Source: Pisolithus tinctorius
Lineage: Eukaryota; Basidiomycota; Agaricomycetes; Boletales; Pisolithaceae
Direction: 5' to 3'
Length of the DNA stretch: 64,000 bases
Assembly (NCBI GenBank): GCA_024663395.1
Contig: JANFAH010000013.1
Location: 434,001 to 498,000 of the forward strand
How positions within the stretch are numbered: position 1 is the stretch's first letter; every line of letters begins with the position of its first letter. A program made the translations under genes and the position numbers. Below, piece after piece: positions 11,375 through 22,503 of the stretch. The notes beneath the pieces were generated by a model that saw only the letters and a program-made list of their open reading frames with translations, was not told the DNA's origin and searched no databases.

Positions 11375-12110
11375 AGTCATGCTTGTCCTCAAAATCCCAT
11401 GTCGAGGCTCACCTGAAGCCCTGAGCTTCTCTGGGTGCCCTGAGGACCTTTGAGCTTATTTTGATGACATAATCAACTTCTGTGATGGAGTTGGGCTCTC
11501 AGACAGGCTTGCACACATCAAACCTGCACTCAAATATGCACCTTTCAAGTCAGCTGACCTCTGGTCACATTTTGTGGAGGAGAGTGGAGGAGACTGGACA
11601 TGTTTTACCTCAGAAGTGGTCTGACTGTACCTGGAGCTAGAGCAGTCTTGCAGGAACCAGTTTTTCAGGCTTGGAAGTGCACTTGCAGGCTCAGACACCA
11701 TCTCTGTATCTTCTCTTGGTGAGTATTTTCGCAGTTTTTGTTGTTATTGGCAGTCTCTTGAAAAGCAGAAAGGGTTGACATCTCATCTACCTGAGATGTT
11801 TTATTTCAGGTTCCCACCCAACTTCAGACACAAGCTGCTCAAGTGTCACAGTGACTTGCTAGATGAAGCACTTACTGTGGGTAGTATCATAGGTGCAGAA
11901 AAACAGATCCTCACACTTGGGAATGGCCTCTGGAAGTGTTCAAAGGTTGACAACTCATGTGCACAGCCACCATGCAGCTTGGACAATCACCCACCCCACT
12001 TTTCATACTCATTCTGCTTCTTCTGTGGACTTTTGGGTCACATATGGGCAAGCTGCCATTTGCATAAGTCATATCTAGCTATGGGAAAGTGCTGCTTGTA
12101 AGTGGCCACC
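11375..12110 (+). pseudogene. Gypsy C gag remnant with CCHC zinc knuckle
   Basis: Plus-strand frames show gag-like stretches: PEALSFSGCPEDL, YFDDIINFC and LKYAPFKSADLWSHF around 11,420-11,580, and FPPNFRHKLLKC at about 11,813. The segment ends with a zinc knuckle, CFFCGLLGHIWASC (CX2CX4HX4C), at about 12,019-12,060. Frameshifts and stops separate the pieces. After the knuckle the sequence passes directly toward RNase H: protease and reverse transcriptase are missing, so the element is internally deleted. Confidence 0.65.
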
Positions 12111-12236
12111 TCATACTACCTACTGGGCACAAAGTCCCACACAAGGTCACTGGAAGGACCAGCAAGACTGTCTAGACAACTGGGCCTCACTGACAAGCCA
12201 ACCCAAGTATTCCTTAGTATGTGAGCCTCCATCCAT

Positions 12237-15156
12237 CACATGCACACAGCTGTTGATACTTCAGTCATCACAGTTGGCTACATCCTCTATCAGCTTGGCA
12301 AAGATGGCAAATGGTACCCTAGTCACTTTGTGTCAAGGTCACACAACACCCCTGACTTCCTCTTAGGGTGGAGTAGGAGTGGGTTGGGCTGTGGAGTACA
12401 GTGGTCAAAGTCCAAAGTGAATCTGACCACTGGGTGGCAAGATATTCAATGAACAGTGAGTGGAGGGGTATGGAGGAAAGTTTTGGAGACAGAAGTTGGA
12501 GTTGGAGTCAGAGGTCAGAGGTCAGAGGTCAGATGAGAGGGCATTGGGTTCAGCTAGTGCGCTGCCCCCTTGCATGAGCTTGGCCCTCATATTTCAGAGG
12601 TGGAGCAGACTCAGAGGGAGTGGAGACAAAACTCCAGAGGGAACTGAGAGGGAGTTGAAGGTGGGGACTTTATTCAATATTCGTACTGATTACATTGGAG
12701 TACTACATGGCCTTATATATGATGTAGGTCAAGGGCAGTGCAGTGTGGAATGTAAACCAATAAGTGTATAACAGGTTAGCAGTCCCTCTGACACAGGGGA
12801 TAGAGGGTAGGGATGATGGGGACCTTAACTGAGACAAGGAAACTACTACAATGAGGAAGAGAGGGTAAATACCAAAGGAGCAGAAGAATGGAGAAAAACT
12901 GACACAAGGGCAGAACCCTATCTAGAATGCAGGGCCACAAGTCTGACAGCCCACTGAGCTGACCAAGCCTTGGAGGAGGCACAGATGAAGGTCTGGCCTC
13001 CATGTGACCAACCTGAGGGCAGAGTTGAGTGGAGTTGGTTGGAACATGGACAGAGGACCTCAGAGAGGTGTGGAGATGTGTCGGGAGGGTCGGAGGAGCA
13101 TTGGAATGCGTTGGAGGAGGGTGGAGAAGTGTGGGAATGTGTCAGAAGAGGGCAGAGAAGCATGGGAACATGTCAGAGGAGGGCAGAGTAGGTGTTAGGG
13201 GCTTATGTCAGTGTCATGGTCATGACACTTTGGATCCATCACCCTTAACAAAGTGGAAAGCCATTACTCCCAGGCTAAGCTTGAGTTGTATGGCCTCTCC
13301 TGTGCAGTATGTGTATACATCTTCAGTCTCACTAACTTCACTGTGGAGGTAGATGTGAAGTATATTAAGGGCATGATAAATAACCCAGATTTGCAGCCTA
13401 ACACAATGATCAATTGCTGGATTGCTGGTGTCCTCCTCTTCTCATTCAAACTCATGCACACCTCCACAGACAGGCATGCTGGCCCTGATGGCTTGTCCCA
13501 CCATCCATGGTCAGAGCTTGACCTGCCCAAGGATGATGACCATGAGGATTGGTTAGACCATTTTTACTCTTTCTCTACAGAGGCTGTCAATGACCACCCA
13601 CCTCCTACATCCCTTTGCAATCAAGATCCTCATTCCTTACCACCACCTGCTTACCACCAGGCGAGCCTCCCACTGCCTGCATCCTTTCATCCTGCATTCT
13701 CTGCAACCACCCATGCTGATAACCCTTCCAATACCCCTGACTACCATGTCATTCCACAGTCTGCAAAAGCTTGGGCACATGAGACAAAGATAGAAATGAT
13801 CTGTGCATTCCTTGCAACCTGCAAGTGACCTCCTGACCTTACTGATGTGCAGTACTCATCTTTCTTTAATTTGGCCAGCCACTTCTTCCTAGATGGTAAC
13901 TTATGGCATAGGGAACCACACAGATGGCACCAGCTAGTCATCAATGAGTCCAAGCAGTATCATCTCATCAAAGAAGTGCATGATGACCTTGGACACAAAG
14001 GTGTCTTCACAGTCTGCACCCACCTTCTCCTCCACTTTTGGTGGCCCCTTCTTGTCAAGGATATGAAGTGGTATGTTTGCACTTGTCACAAATGCCAGAT
14101 CTGCCAGACACAGAAGCTTCATATCCCTCCCACTGTGCCCATGATAGGGGGCCTGTTTCACAAAGCTCACATTGACATGATGCTAATGCCCAAAGCCAGT
14201 GGCTACTGCTACATAGTACAAGCTCATTGCATGCTCACCTCATATCCTGAATGGTGCATGTTGCATGTGGAAAATAGTACCACACTTGCATCCTTTATCT
14301 TTGAGGACATTCTATGCCACTGGGGTCTGCTTGCCAAGATTGTCACTGACAATGGTCCCACATTTGTCCAAGCCTTAGAAGCCCTAGCCATGCAATATCA
14401 TATCTGTCACATCCATATCTCTCCTTACAACTCTCAGGCTAACAGCATTGTAGAGTGTTGCCACTATGATGTGCATGAGGCTATCATGAAGAGCTGCAAG
14501 AGCAATGACCACTGCTGGCACACTTCATGCACTCTGTGTTCTGGGCCAAGTGAGTCACCATCTTGAATTCCACAGGTTTATCCCCTTACTTCATGGTGCA
14601 TGGTGTTGAGCTGCTGTTTCCATTTGACCTCGCTGAGGCTACCTTCCTCTTACCCCTATCCCACAATGATGTGACACTGCTGACTACCACAGAACTGATT
14701 GCTTGGCACATGCACCAGTTACAGAAGCATCAGGATGACCTAGACCAGGTCTGTGATAGTGTCCTCCATGCATGCTTCCAGTCTATCCAGCAGTTCAAAG
14801 CCACCTTTCAGCATCGCATTAAAGACCATAACTTTGCTCCCAGCACCCTCATGCTCATTTGCAACTCCCATGTAGAGAAAGAGCTGAACCAGAAGACAAA
14901 GTCACAGTACACTGGCCCCATGGTTGTCCTTCATCAGACCACTGGGGGCTCATATCTGCTGGCTGAGTTGGATGGCTCCATCTCCAAACTCTGCTTCACT
15001 GCATTCCACCTACTTCCCTACCACCTGCAGTCTCAAACCCGCACAACCATGACTCACATCACTGGGTTAGATGATGATGAACTAGACTGCCTTCTTGAGG
15101 AGGCTGAGGATGACCCCACTGATGATGAGGTAGAGGCTTTTGCCTCAGGCAGCTGA
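12237..15156 (+). pseudogene. Gypsy C pol: RNase H and integrase, interrupted by LTR E
   Basis: RNase H starts with AVDTSVITVGYILYQLGKDG (12,246) and resumes after LTR E with LNKVESHYSQAKLELYGL and VEVDVKYIKGM. Removing LTR E and one CTTTG copy puts YPSHF next to GSIT in frame. Integrase follows: the HHCC zinc region (HDDLGHKGVF...WYVCTCHKCQ, about 13,980-14,100), then the core with HIDMML, VTDNGPTF and SIVECCHYD, so all three acidic residues are present. A frameshift or stop near 14,566 precedes the C-terminal part (YFMVHGVELLFPFDLAEATF, TKSQYTGPMVV). It ends at 15,156 in an acidic tail. No chromodomain is seen. Confidence 0.85.
12331..13227 (-). mobile_element. Solo LTR E (897 bp) inside RNase H of Gypsy C
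   Basis: On the minus strand it begins TGTCATGACC and ends CCTTGACA, close to the ends of LTR D (TGTCATAAC, GACTTGACA), so E and D are related families. A 5-bp duplication CTTTG flanks it (12,326-12,330 and 13,228-13,232). Inner sequence around 12,540-12,600 resembles LTR D (AGCTTGGCCCTCATATTTCA). No internal region is present, so it is a solo LTR. Confidence 0.9.
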
Positions 15157-15300
15157 CTATCCACCCTTTCCAGTACCCACAGTCTGTCCATCACACCCTC
15201 CCTCTGTACCCTCTTCTCCCACAATACCCATACCTCCTTCTGTGGCTTTGCCTGCCTTGCTGCAGCTTCTTCTGCTACCCTTGTTCCTTCTCCTGTGCTG

Positions 15301-15335
15301 ACTGGGGACAGTCAGCACTCAAAGTCCCCCACAGG
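15301..15335 (+). other. Stem-forming motif after Gypsy C pol
   Basis: GGGGACAGTCAGCACTCAA then AGTCCCCCACAGG can pair GGGGAC with GTCCCC. A near copy stands directly before LTR A at 17,404 and a relative before LTR B at 36,057. It marks the normal 3' end of the internal region in this Gypsy lineage; here no LTR follows. Confidence 0.6.
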
Positions 15336-16028
15336 GGTGACCTGCCCACCACTTGCTCCATCTGATACCAAACATAGTCTGTTTCCATTTATCTGTTTTA
15401 CCCTGGGTTTTGTCTGGTGATCCTACTGATAGCTAGTCTTCACTCAAAAAACATAAAAACCACTAACAAAAGGTCAAAAACCATCCAGAAAAATAACAAA
15501 ACACCAAATAAGTATATAGCTAAAACGATGTTTCTCCTATCTCTCTTACTAGTATCACTGATGCCATCCTCAGCCACTCTGTACTGCAGATACTCACAAC
15601 TAAGCCATGCATTCCCTCTTTGAACACACAGTCAGCATGTGCCCCTTGATCTGTTTTCCTGTCAGTTCTTCTTTTGTCTCCTTACAATTAATACACAAAG
15701 ACCATCCCAATCACCTGATACACAGTCCCTTCATTCACTCTTCAAGAAATCACCACACCCTACTGTCAAAACCATACCATGAGGACTTACCACTGAGAGA
15801 AGTTGAAAGTCACATGAAGAAGACAAGTCAGGTGGTACCCCATGCAATTGACAAAACCACAGCCAATGCAGAGCCAGCTCCTTGCTGGGTGGACACAAGT
15901 CTCTCATGGTACCTTACTTCACAGCCACACAGAACAGGCTAGCATGATATATTTTTCCACATGTAATGCATGGAAAGATGACAGTACAAAGGATGATGTG
16001 GACACAAAGGTATATGCTGTGTGATGAC
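15336..16028. other. Segment between pol end and antisense gene, A-rich
   Basis: No gene recognised. An A-rich stretch at about 15,440-15,530 lies here, in the position where A15 and A22 tracts lie in the other two Gypsy elements. Confidence 0.4.
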
Positions 16029-17105
16029 CTACTCTATTCCATGCTCTGCCAGAGCCTCTGCAAGCTGCTTGATGCACACCAGCAAATGAAGGTTGGCTGC
16101 ATGCATGGCCACTGCCTCAGCCCTTACCATTCCAAGTGCCTGTGAGAGCTCTGTTGCAGCTTTGCTGCTCACCCCACCATGCACTGGTGCCTTTCCCTTG
16201 CCACACCCATGAGTTTTGACCACCTCCATGATGTCATCATTGTCATCATCATTGGTCTGCTTTGATGGACCAGCCTTTGTGGCCATTGTGGATCATGCTG
16301 TCATGTGTTAGCCTCAAATGGGTTGAGACACCTCCACTGCTTACTAACCAATGTGCTGGTCTGTGCTTTCCTGCCACCTGCTTTGCTCGACTTCTCACAG
16401 CCTTGCTTCATCTTTGCACAACCATTGCATGTCTTGCCACTTGGCCTGATGCAGGGCATTCCCTTGACAGTGCACCACGTGCAGGGCACTGCATGCAGTA
16501 CCAACCCTAGGGAGATGGAAGCCTTGGGCCATTCCTCATCATTGCTCTCAGTGACAGTCTGTCGAGATTGCTATGTTGCCAGGCCATCAGTAAAGCCACC
16601 TGACAAACTGCAGGTACTTACCCTGGGACTTCCACATGAGACATCTTCACTGCACCATCATCACTGAGCTCCACTGTGGCCTCCTCCCCCATCTGGATGT
16701 CCTGCTCAGCCTTTGTGCATGCTTCTGCCTCCTCCACAGTCCACTGTTCATAGAGATCATCAGCCTCAGCCAGTGCAGGAGCATCCTCTGTGTCAACCCA
16801 CACTGAAACCCCAAGCATCTTCCCTCACTTGACCAAGGGCATCAATACCACCTGCAGTGGTCTCATCAACCTGCATGACCACATCACTGAATGAACCTCT
16901 TACTGTCTTCTCCTCCAGTGCCTTAGTCATGTTGTCTTCTCTTCTCACATGTCCTCTCAATCATCAGGCACACATCTTGCCTCAGTGATGAGCCCTGCTG
17001 ATGCAGCCATGAGCTGCTCTCTCAAGGAAGCCTTCTCTGCTTCTGCAGGGTCTGGAGTCAATGTGCAGATGAGTTGGGACAGTTGAGGGGTGCGGTTTGC
17101 AGACA
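16029..17105 (-). pseudogene. Antisense Zn2Cys6-like accessory gene (copy 2)
   Basis: Reading leftward, the Met at 17,105 (MSANRTPQLSQLICTLTPD) opens a short helical region, then stops. An acidic stretch (LAEADDLYEQWTVEEAEA) ends at an intron donor near 16,620. The next exon carries the cluster at 16,483-16,397, PCTWC to KMKQGC, with spacing CX2CX6CX7CX2CX6C, which is the Gal4-type Zn2Cys6 spacing. The last exon (16,286-16,029) is acidic, then Gly/Lys-rich, then a helical C-terminus. The gene sits antisense between Gypsy C pol and LTR A, bracketed by two copies of the stem motif (15,301 and 17,369). In-frame stops near 16,950-16,850 suggest decay. A nuclear DNA-binding role is inferred from spacing only. 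Confidence 0.6.
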
Positions 17106-17368
17106 TGGTATGATCAAGAGAGAGGGTAGGTAAAGAGGGGGAAAGAATCAAATCAATGTGAAGGTTTAAGCCATGCACTAACAATTATATATTTAGTGGC
17201 CATCAGGTGCTTATGTCATCGGTCCAGACACCTATATGTGGCATCCAATGGTCTTCTTGCATTCCTCAGCTCCATACTTCCTTCACTTCTATGTGGAACT
17301 AATCCTTGGTACCACACCTTTGCCATCAGCATATGGCAAGCTATTTATGTCCTCTGTGCCACATGGCT

Positions 17369-17403
17369 GACTGGGGATGGCCAGCATCTAAGTCCCCCAC
17401 AGG
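17369..17403 (+). other. Stem-forming motif directly before LTR A
   Basis: GACTGGGGATGGCCAGCATC then TAAGTCCCCCACAGG, matching the motif at 15,301. It abuts the TG of LTR A, so it is the 3' edge of a Gypsy internal region. No plus-strand polypurine tract is present here. Confidence 0.6.
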
Positions 17404-17712
17404 TGTAGGGAATCCACACTCCCTGGATGCATAAGCCCCTATCATCAACTGTTCCATGACTACCATTACATCCCATCACCACTTGCATCCACCACTGTTC
17501 ATGCACTGCCTTCCTGCCTACCTTGCTACCTTCCCATGCCCTCACTTCCTCTCATGCAATGCTATACCTGCAGCCACTGTGCTCTGGTTGCTTCTTTTCC
17601 CTTGGACTCTTTCTTTTACCATAGTCTCTGTTCCTTTTGTGCTAGTAGTGTACCCACAGCCTCTGTTCTGGCCTGTCTTGTGTGTATGCACTGTCACATG
17701 CCTTTTTCCTTA
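17404..17712 (+). mobile_element. LTR A, 5' part, cut by a Tc1 element
   Basis: Begins TGTAGGGAATCCAC and follows the complete LTR A at 44,261-44,911 for about 309 bp, then is broken at a TA (17,711-17,712) by the left end of a Tc1 element. The missing 3' part is not directly downstream. CpG sites of the 44,261 copy are TpG/CpA here. Confidence 0.8.
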
Positions 17713-18281
17713 CAGTGGCTCAAAAAAGTGTCCCAATGTTGGGTGACTCTGGAAGGAGTTGAGATTTATGAGGGAGCCAATAGGAATTAGTTCAAACTCC
17801 TACAGGACAAAAGATAGTACTGGCCAGTACCTTGACAACAAGGGCTGGCTTATGTAATTTGGTTGACATGGCACCAATATATAACCATTTTAAAATGACA
17901 TATCATTGGGACACTTTTTTGAGCATGATGTTGTCAGTCATGATTTAGTAAATAACATAAAGATTTTACAGCTTCTGAGGGATTTTGTGCTTCAAACCTG
18001 ACTGATTATGTAATGTACATAATCCTGAGCCATAAAAATGGCTTGGGTCCCAGTCAGCTAACCCTACTTCACCATGAAATGCATTTTTGCCTCTGCTAGA
18101 GCAAATATCCATCTTCTTTCTGAATCTGGCCTTTCTGCTCACCAAATCTCCTTACAACTGGTCAGGGGAGCTCTACTGTGGCCAGGGTCATCCAAGAGTT
18201 CCAGCTGGATTAAGGAAAACCTCAAACTAGAACATCCTCACCAAACCTTCTTCTCCTGGCAGAGGAGAATATTCTCTAGTA
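17713..18281 (+). mobile_element. Tc1/mariner left half
   Basis: Starts CAGTGGCTCAAAAAAGTGTC with CAATG at base 26 after a TA. An inverted exact copy of most of this terminus lies at about 17,906-17,926. The transposase N-terminus follows. The half is cut at 18,281 by FB2. Its internal repeat matches its own left terminus, not the right terminus at 21,406, so the two halves probably come from different elements. Confidence 0.75.
18074..18281 (+). pseudogene. Tc1-like transposase, N-terminal helix-turn-helix fragment
   Basis: The Met at 18,074 opens a frame with ARANIHLLSESGLSAHQISL, which fits the first helix-turn-helix of Tc1-type transposases (a phrase of the GLSxxxI type). Then come WPGSSKSS and KENLKLEHPHQTFF. 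It is cut by FB2 at 18,282. The matching C-terminal part is at 20,835-21,176, but the catalytic first Asp region is not seen. Confidence 0.55.
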
Positions 18282-19854
18282 CAGTGACTCCAAAAACCCT
18301 TTCAATGTTTGCTCTAAATGGAGTGTGTGAAGTGTAGTGTGAAAAGGGGTGGGAATTTTGCTTTGCATCTCTGGGACCAAATTTAGTACTTGCTCTTGGC
18401 TACAGAATGGTACCTTTGTCACATCATTTGGCTGACAGGCAGTGGAGATATTGTTGATTTAAAACTGCAATACCATTGAAAGGGTTTTTTCACTTTTGAA
18501 TTGAAAAGGGTATTTGGAGAACCAGAAGCTGAGATCTCAGGAGGGATGGGAAAATATAATTACATAATAAACCACATGATCTTCCAGATGATTTGTCAGC
18601 ATGTAAACAATGGCAAACATTGAATTTGTACCATTAAACCTCCCTCTTTTACCACAACTCATGAAATCATCTCTCTGGCTCACATGGTCATTTCCTCAGG
18701 GAATTATTATCAAATACTGGTGCCTACCACTGTACCATCAGTATAAAATGCTCTCAGGACCATCAGTCCCTTAAAAAACCTGCTGCCAGTCAATCCCTGC
18801 ACTGTTTCCCCACCCATGCCTGATGTATTCTGGGACTAATCAATGCTTGGAAGGCTGAGAATGTTATGGAGGTCAATCTGGCACTTCAGAACATGATGGA
18901 CAAACCAATCCCCTCTTAACCAATGCATTTCTGCCACAGGGCCACTGATATGGAGGTTAGACCAAGACAAAATCCTCTTTACCCTTGGATGTCATAAGAA
19001 GGATATGCTACTGAGCAGCCATGGAGCAGAATCCTGTGCTTCCATCTGACCCTGATGATTGCCTTTGGTCACATGTGACCAAATAACCCTCCCCCAGTCA
19101 TCTGAAGTTCAGATTAGAGCAAGATTTAGTGAACCCTCTTAGGGTGCTTGGAGCACAAGGAGGTTTTGTCTCACCCTAATCTCCATATCAGTGGCCCTGT
19201 GGCAGAAATGCATTGGTTAAGAGGGGATTGGTTTGTCCATCATGTTCTGAAGTGCCAGATTGACCTCCATAACATTCTCAGCCTTCCAAGCATTGATTAG
19301 TCCCAGAATACATCAGGCATGGGTGGGGAAACAGTGCAGGGATTGACTGGCAGCAGGTTTTTTAAGGGACTGATGGTCCTGAGAGCATTTTATACTGATG
19401 GTACAGTGGTAGGCACCAGTATTTGATAATAATTCCCTGAGGAAATGACCATGTGAGCCAGAGAGATGATTTCATGAGTTGTGGTAAAAGAGGGAGGTTT
19501 AATGGTACAAATTCAATGTTTGCCATTGTTTACATGCTGACAAATCATCTGGAAGATCATGTGGTTTATTATGTAATTATATTTTCCCATCCCTCCTGAG
19601 ATCTCAGCTTCTGGTTCTCCAAATACCCTTTTCAATTCAAAAGTGAAAAAACCCTTTCAATGGTATTGCAGTTTTAAATCAACAATATCTCCACTGCCTG
19701 TCAGCCAAATGATGTGACAAAGGTACCATTCTGTAGCCAAGAGCAAGTACTAAATTTGGTCCCAGAGATGCAAAGCAAAATTCCCACCCCTTTTCACACT
19801 ACACTTCACACACTCCATTTAGAGCAAACATTGAAAGGGTTTTTGGAGTCACTG
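18282..19854. mobile_element. FB2: 1,573-bp palindrome with TA flanks
   Basis: Termini CAGTGACTCCAAAAACCC with CAATG at base 26 are identical at both ends. The arms are near-perfect inverted copies meeting near 19,068. TA flanks it at 18,280-18,281 and 19,855-19,856. An inverted internal terminus copy lies at about 18,475-18,500. The inner arm shares long stretches with FB1 (around 18,545-18,660 versus 2,175-2,290). The left flank is Tc1 transposase while the right flank is LTR A interior, so the two flanks do not form one empty site. Confidence 0.9.
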
Positions 19855-19856
19855 TA

Positions 19857-20098
19857 CATCACACATTTTGCATACTGCTGTGCACAAACTACACACACTG
19901 CTTGCACCACTTGTCATCACCAGTATTACTCTGCAGACCATGCTGCACACATCACGAATCACTACTGCTACAAAGCACTGGGTCTCACCTTCTAGTCTTG
20001 GCAGTCCAGAATCCCTTGGGATGAGCAATTCATTCCCTTCATTTTTATTGTTGCCATCTAAGCCATTTAGCTCATATTATACAGCTACTTGGACTTAT
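19857..20098 (+). mobile_element. LTR A, 3' part
   Basis: Matches the last ~240 bp of LTR A (from the CACACGTCTCGC region to the terminal CTACA). The TA just left of it corresponds to GTCTACACC in the intact LTR, so FB2, or its relative, had inserted in an LTR A copy here. Confidence 0.75.
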
Positions 20099-20663
20099 CC
20101 TACAACACACTACCTTCCCATGCCCTTGCTCCCTCTCACACAATGCTATACCCATGGTGGTGGTGCTCCAGTTGCTTCCCTTCCTTCAGACTCTTTCTTT
20201 TAACACAGTCTCTGTTCCCTTTTCATTAGTGGTATACCCTTGGTCTCTGTTGTGGCCTGTCTTGTGTGTATGTGCTGTCATGTGGCTTACCCTTACTGGT
20301 ACCCTGTCTTACTTAGGTTCCAGGTTTGCCCAGACTATAAAGCCCTGTACTTAGGTACAGAATGATACCTTTTGGCACTTGGAAGGTCACTATGAATTTC
20401 TTTTCACTTTGTCTACACCACATGTCTCACATACTGCCACACATGAACTACATATACTGCTCGCACTGCTCACATCACCAGTACTACTCTGCAGACCATG
20501 CCATGCATGCCATGAATCACTACCACTACAAAGTGCTAAGTCCTGCCTTCTAGTTTTGACAGTCCAGAATCCCTTGGGATTATTCTCTTCATTTTATTGT
20601 TGTGTCCTAAAGCCATCTAGCTTGTATCATACAGCTACTTGGACTTTTCCTACACTGTACCAT
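20099..20663 (+). mobile_element. LTR A, second copy lacking its first ~100 bp
   Basis: Follows LTR A from CTACCTTCCCATGCCC to the end TTTTCCTACA, including the promoter-like CAGACTATAAAGCCCTGTAC. It directly follows the preceding 3' fragment, showing rearrangement of LTR pieces within the Tc1 locus. Confidence 0.75.
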
Positions 20664-21406
20664 TTGTAAACTGAGTCCAAGCACCAAAAGGAAGGTGGTG
20701 ATCATGATCATTGACCTCAACATTGACTGGCCTTCTGATCTCATGGCCAATTTATTAGAAGTGTATTGGTGAGTCCAAACTTTGATAAGTGACTTTTTCA
20801 ACCTGATGCAGGCAAAGCACTCATGATGATGCATCAGCCCCCAACATCATGCACCTTGCAGGTGGTGAGATATGAAGATAATGACCCCAAACACACCTCC
20901 AGGAGAGCCCAAATTTGGTTGGAAGAACAGAAGATCAACCTTCTGTATTGGCCTGCACAATCTCCAGATCTTAATCCCATTGAACATACTTGGAATCACC
21001 TCAAGAGATGCCTCTCAGGTTATGAGAGTGCTCCTACAGGAGTTCACCATCTGTGGGAAAGAGTGGTGGAGGAGTGGGGGAAGATTGATGAGGAGCAATG
21101 TCAAACATGGATAGAAAGCATGCCCAGAAGGATTGAAGCAGTTATTAAGGCCAAAGGAGGTCATACCAAGTACTAGATACTTAGATTGATATAAAGTCAA
21201 AAAACTGACTGCATGAGTCATCATTTTGAAATGGCTGCCACTTGATCAAACCTTATCCAAAACCCTTGACCCCTGCACCAATAGAGAGCCAAGGGTAAGG
21301 GCTTTGTTTCATACACTTAGAGGGTAGGGCCTAGGTTAGGGGGTATGGGGGATTATTGACTTTACTGAAAAATGTCCAAACATGTGGTCAGTTTTTTGAG
21401 CCACTG
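20664..21406 (+). mobile_element. Tc1/mariner right half
   Basis: Carries the transposase C-terminus and ends, read inward, CAGTGGCTCAAAAAACTGAC with ACATG at base 26, then TA at 21,407-21,408. An inverted internal copy (TCAAAAAACTGACTGCATG) is at about 21,197-21,216, about 190-200 bp in. The variable middle of its terminus differs from the left half, which points to a chimera of two elements. Confidence 0.75.
20835..21176 (+). pseudogene. Tc1-like transposase, C-terminal catalytic fragment
   Basis: The frame reads YEDNDPKHTSRRAQIWL, NLLYWPAQSPDLNPIEHTW, NHLKRCL, ending at TKY. These are the second Asp (DNDPKHTS) and the third acidic residue (NPIEH) of Tc1-type DDE transposases. The region with the first Asp and the N-terminus is not contiguous. 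An intact transposase is therefore absent here. Confidence 0.85.
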
Positions 21407-21408
21407 TA

Positions 21409-21735
21409 AGTATTGGCAATAGGTGAGTCAAGCACAGTCAGAATGTCAAAGTATGAGTCAAGTAATGTCAAAGTGCACTGAAATCACATTAGGGGGAAGC
21501 TGTGGATGTCACATCTTGAAGAGATCACTTCTAGGCCAAGGTGGGATGACAGAGAGGCAGCACTGCTCTGATGCTGATATAGTACATCCAAAAGCAGACA
21601 GAGTGAGTCAGATGTCAACAGGGCTCAAGCTTTGGGGGTCTGTGAGGTGACAGGAGCATAGGGGATCACAACTTTCCCCCCCCCAAACCATCCTCTCAGT
21701 GAACCAAATAAAAACTTCATGAATGAGCCTATGTT
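21409..21735 (-). mobile_element. Fragment of LTR F
   Basis: Aligns with 57,480-57,810 of LTR F copy 2 (GTAAGTATTGGCAAT, CACATTAGGGGG, AAAAACTTCATGAATG). The Tc1 right end lies at a TA within this sequence (GGTAAGTATTGG in the intact LTR). Confidence 0.7.
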
Positions 21736-21988
21736 GGAAGAGAGTGTCATAGTCATGCCTCAACCCTGGCTGGACTTGGCCTCGCACTCATTCAGTCCAG
21801 CCTCAGCCTCACCTGTCCCCTATCCCCAGATGTCCTAGCACAGTAAACACTGCTTTGCAGTGCCTGTCACTTTGGTTGAATCCTGCCCAGTCTTGTCCCC
21901 AGTCTGCCCTGTCCTGGTCTCCATTACCTTAGTCATACATTACTAATCCTTGCCTTACCAATCATCTTAGCAATCCTTGTGAGACCAG
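21736..21988. other. Unassigned, possibly another LTR piece
   Basis: Starts near 21,746 with TGTCATAGTCATGCC, similar to the starts of LTR D and E, and is cut by LTR B. No coding sequence. Confidence 0.3.
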
Positions 21989-22450
21989 TGTAGGGAACAC
22001 AAACCTTTTCCCTATGAGAAGTTGCACTTCGGTTGGGTCAAAGGGAAGGTTTGAGGGTGAAGAGTGTAGGAGAGAGTTGAGGAGGATTCAGACTTAGGGG
22101 TTGTGGCTGAAAAAGACTTGGTGTTGAAAGATAGAGAGCTGACTAAGCATGTGGGTGGTCACAGTGCATTCCACATCACTTAAAAACTAGGGTACAGCAT
22201 GGACAAGAATACTGTACTAGCCATCTCTGTCTACTCTGTGCTCTTGCCTTTGGAGAGCAAACTCCAGCTCCTTTCCACCAAGGTTCTTCTTTAGAGACAA
22301 GAAATATTTTCTCAGGTGAGTTCCCTTTGCATTCATCTCAGGTACTTACCCTGCATCCAGAGCAAAGCCCCTTCAGGGTCAACCTGACTCAAGCAGAACC
22401 TACCTTGTCCAGAGTCAGAGTTCTCAGCCATCAGAAATCTCTTTCTTACA
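21989..22450 (+). repeat. LTR B, 5' copy
   Basis: Begins TGTAGGGAACACAAACC and ends CTCTTTCTTACA, 462 bp, the same length as the 3' copy at 36,057. Differences are few and mostly transitions (for example CACAAACC versus GCGAACC). Confidence 0.9.
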
Positions 22451-22452
22451 CT

Positions 22453-22472
22453 TGGAGCCCACCATGAGGGGC
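22453..22472 (+). other. Primer-binding site of Gypsy B
   Basis: TGGAGCCCACCATGAGGGGC, two bases after the 5' LTR, same placement as in Gypsy C. Confidence 0.75.
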
Positions 22473-22503
22473 TTCAACCAACAAACAGGAAGTAAAGTAC
22501 AAC

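Noticed and set aside
18070..21176. A single Tc1 transposase gene with a large intron
   Set aside because: The gap holds a TA-flanked palindrome and LTR pieces, the first catalytic Asp region is missing, and the termini of the two halves differ.
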